This document shows positions 63,139 through 64,000 of a stretch of 64,000 nt of DNA, piece after piece. Below the pieces are notes generated by a model, which worked only from the letters and a program-made list of their open reading frames with translations, had not been told where the DNA came from and did not search any database. The DNA is from Alistipes sp. (lineage in GTDB: Bacteria; Bacillota; Clostridia; Oscillospirales; Ruminococcaceae). A program made the translations under genes and the position numbers. The stretch lies in contig JAMPAJ010000001.1 in NCBI GenBank assembly GCA_023667265.1, positions 1,355,151-1,419,150 of the forward strand, given 5' to 3'. Within the stretch, counting starts at the first letter, position 1; each line of letters begins with the position of its first letter.

Positions 63139-64000
63139 TTATTTTCGCCTCCGCTTCACCCTTGCCGAATTTCAGCCGGACTGTGTCACCCTGGGAAATA
63201 TCTCCGGCATTCCGCACAAGGCTGTTATTTTTATATACCAAGGAATATCCTCTTCCAAGAATTTTCAACGGACTAAGTCCGTCAAGCTTCACAGCAGCAG
63301 CAGCAAGCCGCGATTCGCTGCGCTCCACACAGCTGTTTACGGCTGAATCCAGCCGCCTGTCGATGCTCTCCAGCTTTTCGGACATGATATTGAGCCGATT
63401 TTCCGGAGATTGTGCCGTAAGCCGTGACATGACCGCCGAGAACATAGCCGATTTTCTATCTATGACCGCAGAAAATCCTTTTTCACAGCGTCTTATCATA
63501 TCATCGGTTTTCGCTGATATAACGCTTATATCAGGCGCTGCAAGCTCAGCCGCAGCCGACGGCGTAGGCGCTCTCATATCGGCTGCAAGATCTGTAATGG
63601 TGTGATCCACCTCATGTCCCACGGCGGAAATAACCGGCACTTTACAGCCGTAAACAGCCCTGGCGACCGCCTCCGTATTAAAGGCGCTGAGATCCTCCGA
63701 GGATCCGCCGCCGCGTCCCACTATGACAACATCGCATCCGGCATTTTCAGCCTTGAGTATGCCCCGGCATATGGACTTGGGCGCATTCTCACCCTGAACC
63801 AGAGCATCCGCCGCATATACCTCACATAAGGGATAACGCCTTGTCAGGACATTTATAATATCCCTCACAGCCGCACCGCTAAGAGAGGTAACAACTCCTA
63901 TCTTCCGCGGCATTTCCGGAATACGCCGCTTGTGCTCTTCTGAAAAAACACCCTCGGCGGCAAGCTTCTTTTTAAGCTGCTCCAGCGCAACGCTTTCCTT
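63122..64000 (-). CDS. xseA: Exodeoxyribonuclease VII large subunit, partial (5' end off the window)
   Basis: The reading frame stays open to the right edge of the window; upstream of an internal ATG at 63913 it encodes LEQLKKKLAAEGVFSEEHK, a conserved XseA segment. The catalytic region includes GVVTSLSGAAVRDI, VGRGGGSSEDL and SAVGHEVDHTI, followed by helices that bind XseB. Only the C-terminal 292 or so residues are in this window. It is the first visible gene of the long minus-strand run. Confidence 0.95.
   Translation of the reverse strand, partial: KESVALEQLKKKLAAEGVFSEEHKRRIPEMPRKIGVVTSLSGAAVRDIINVLTRRYPLCEVYAADALVQGENAPKSICRGILKAENAGCDVVIVGRGGGSSEDLSAFNTEAVARAVYGCKVPVISAVGHEVDHTITDLAADMRAPTPSAAAELAAPDISVISAKTDDMIRRCEKGFSAVIDRKSAMFSAVMSRLTAQSPENRLNIMSEKLESIDRRLDSAVNSCVERSESRLAAAAVKLDGLSPLKILGRGYSLVYKNNSLVRNAGDISQGDTVRLKFGKGEAEAKIIGKSE

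Overview
The window looks like part of the chromosome of a Gram-positive, anaerobic, fibre-degrading member of the Oscillospiraceae, most like Ruminococcus. The evidence is three secreted proteins with type I dockerin modules, a type III glutamine synthetase, lysine/DAP synthesis through LL-diaminopimelate aminotransferase, a decarboxylase-type sodium pump, a sporulation protein (YunB) and the Firmicutes gene order xseA-xseB-ispA-dxs-tlyA-argR-recN. No rRNA, tRNA, CRISPR array, transposase, integrase or phage gene was found. The species cannot be named from sequence reading alone.

Layout. 1-4.7 kb (+): asparagine synthetase, an HD phosphohydrolase, an aspartate carbamoyltransferase carrying a PyrI-like zinc domain, and a coiled-coil lipoprotein. 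4.7-12.1 kb (-): dapL/dapF, an SPFH protein with four zinc ribbons, glnN and a PflA-like radical SAM gene. 12.5-14.5 kb (+): a methionyl-tRNA synthetase with an altered KMSKS loop. 14.6-22 kb (-): a probable operon DUF512 radical SAM-der-plsY-gpsA-Asn synthetase-like-gltX. 22.2-25 kb (-): yceD-rpmF, a small P-loop protein and pgi. 25-27.3 kb (-): two cell-wall carboxypeptidase homologues with eroded active sites. 27.7-31.2 kb (-): a complete oxaloacetate decarboxylase-type pump. 31.5-32.6 kb (+): a dockerin protein. 32.6-35.2 kb (-): a TetM-like ribosomal GTPase fused to a Rae1/YacP-like NYN nuclease. 35.3-38.1 kb (+): yunB and recQ. 38.1-49.2 kb (-): a ten-gene run alaS-HIT-apt-comEC-holA-rnmV-MBOAT-DHHW-SDR-membrane protein. 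49.4-51.6 kb (-): a dockerin-bearing serine protease and a second dockerin protein. 51.8-64 kb (-): a twelve-gene run xseA (cut by the window edge)-xseB-ispA-dxs-tlyA-nadK-argR-recN-phosphatase-GH42 beta-galactosidase-dtd-PBP.

Two themes stand out. First, several intact genes have lost the catalytic residues of their families: the MBOAT/DHHW pair, the DacF-like and VanY-like pair, an asparagine synthetase without its glutaminase cysteine, ComEC without a metallo-beta-lactamase motif, and MetRS with KASSS for KMSKS. Second, the spaces between genes hold at least three repeat families. One is modular and its recurring end is a near-consensus sigma-A promoter (TTGCAA-17-TATAAT) that points at glnN, metG, recQ, the SPFH gene and the GTPase-nuclease gene. 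Another is a 173-bp element, once with a 54-bp nested insertion. The third is a 155-bp imperfect palindrome.

The strongest candidates for something new are the ribosome-GTPase/NYN-nuclease fusion, the paired pseudoenzymes and the promoter-carrying repeat.
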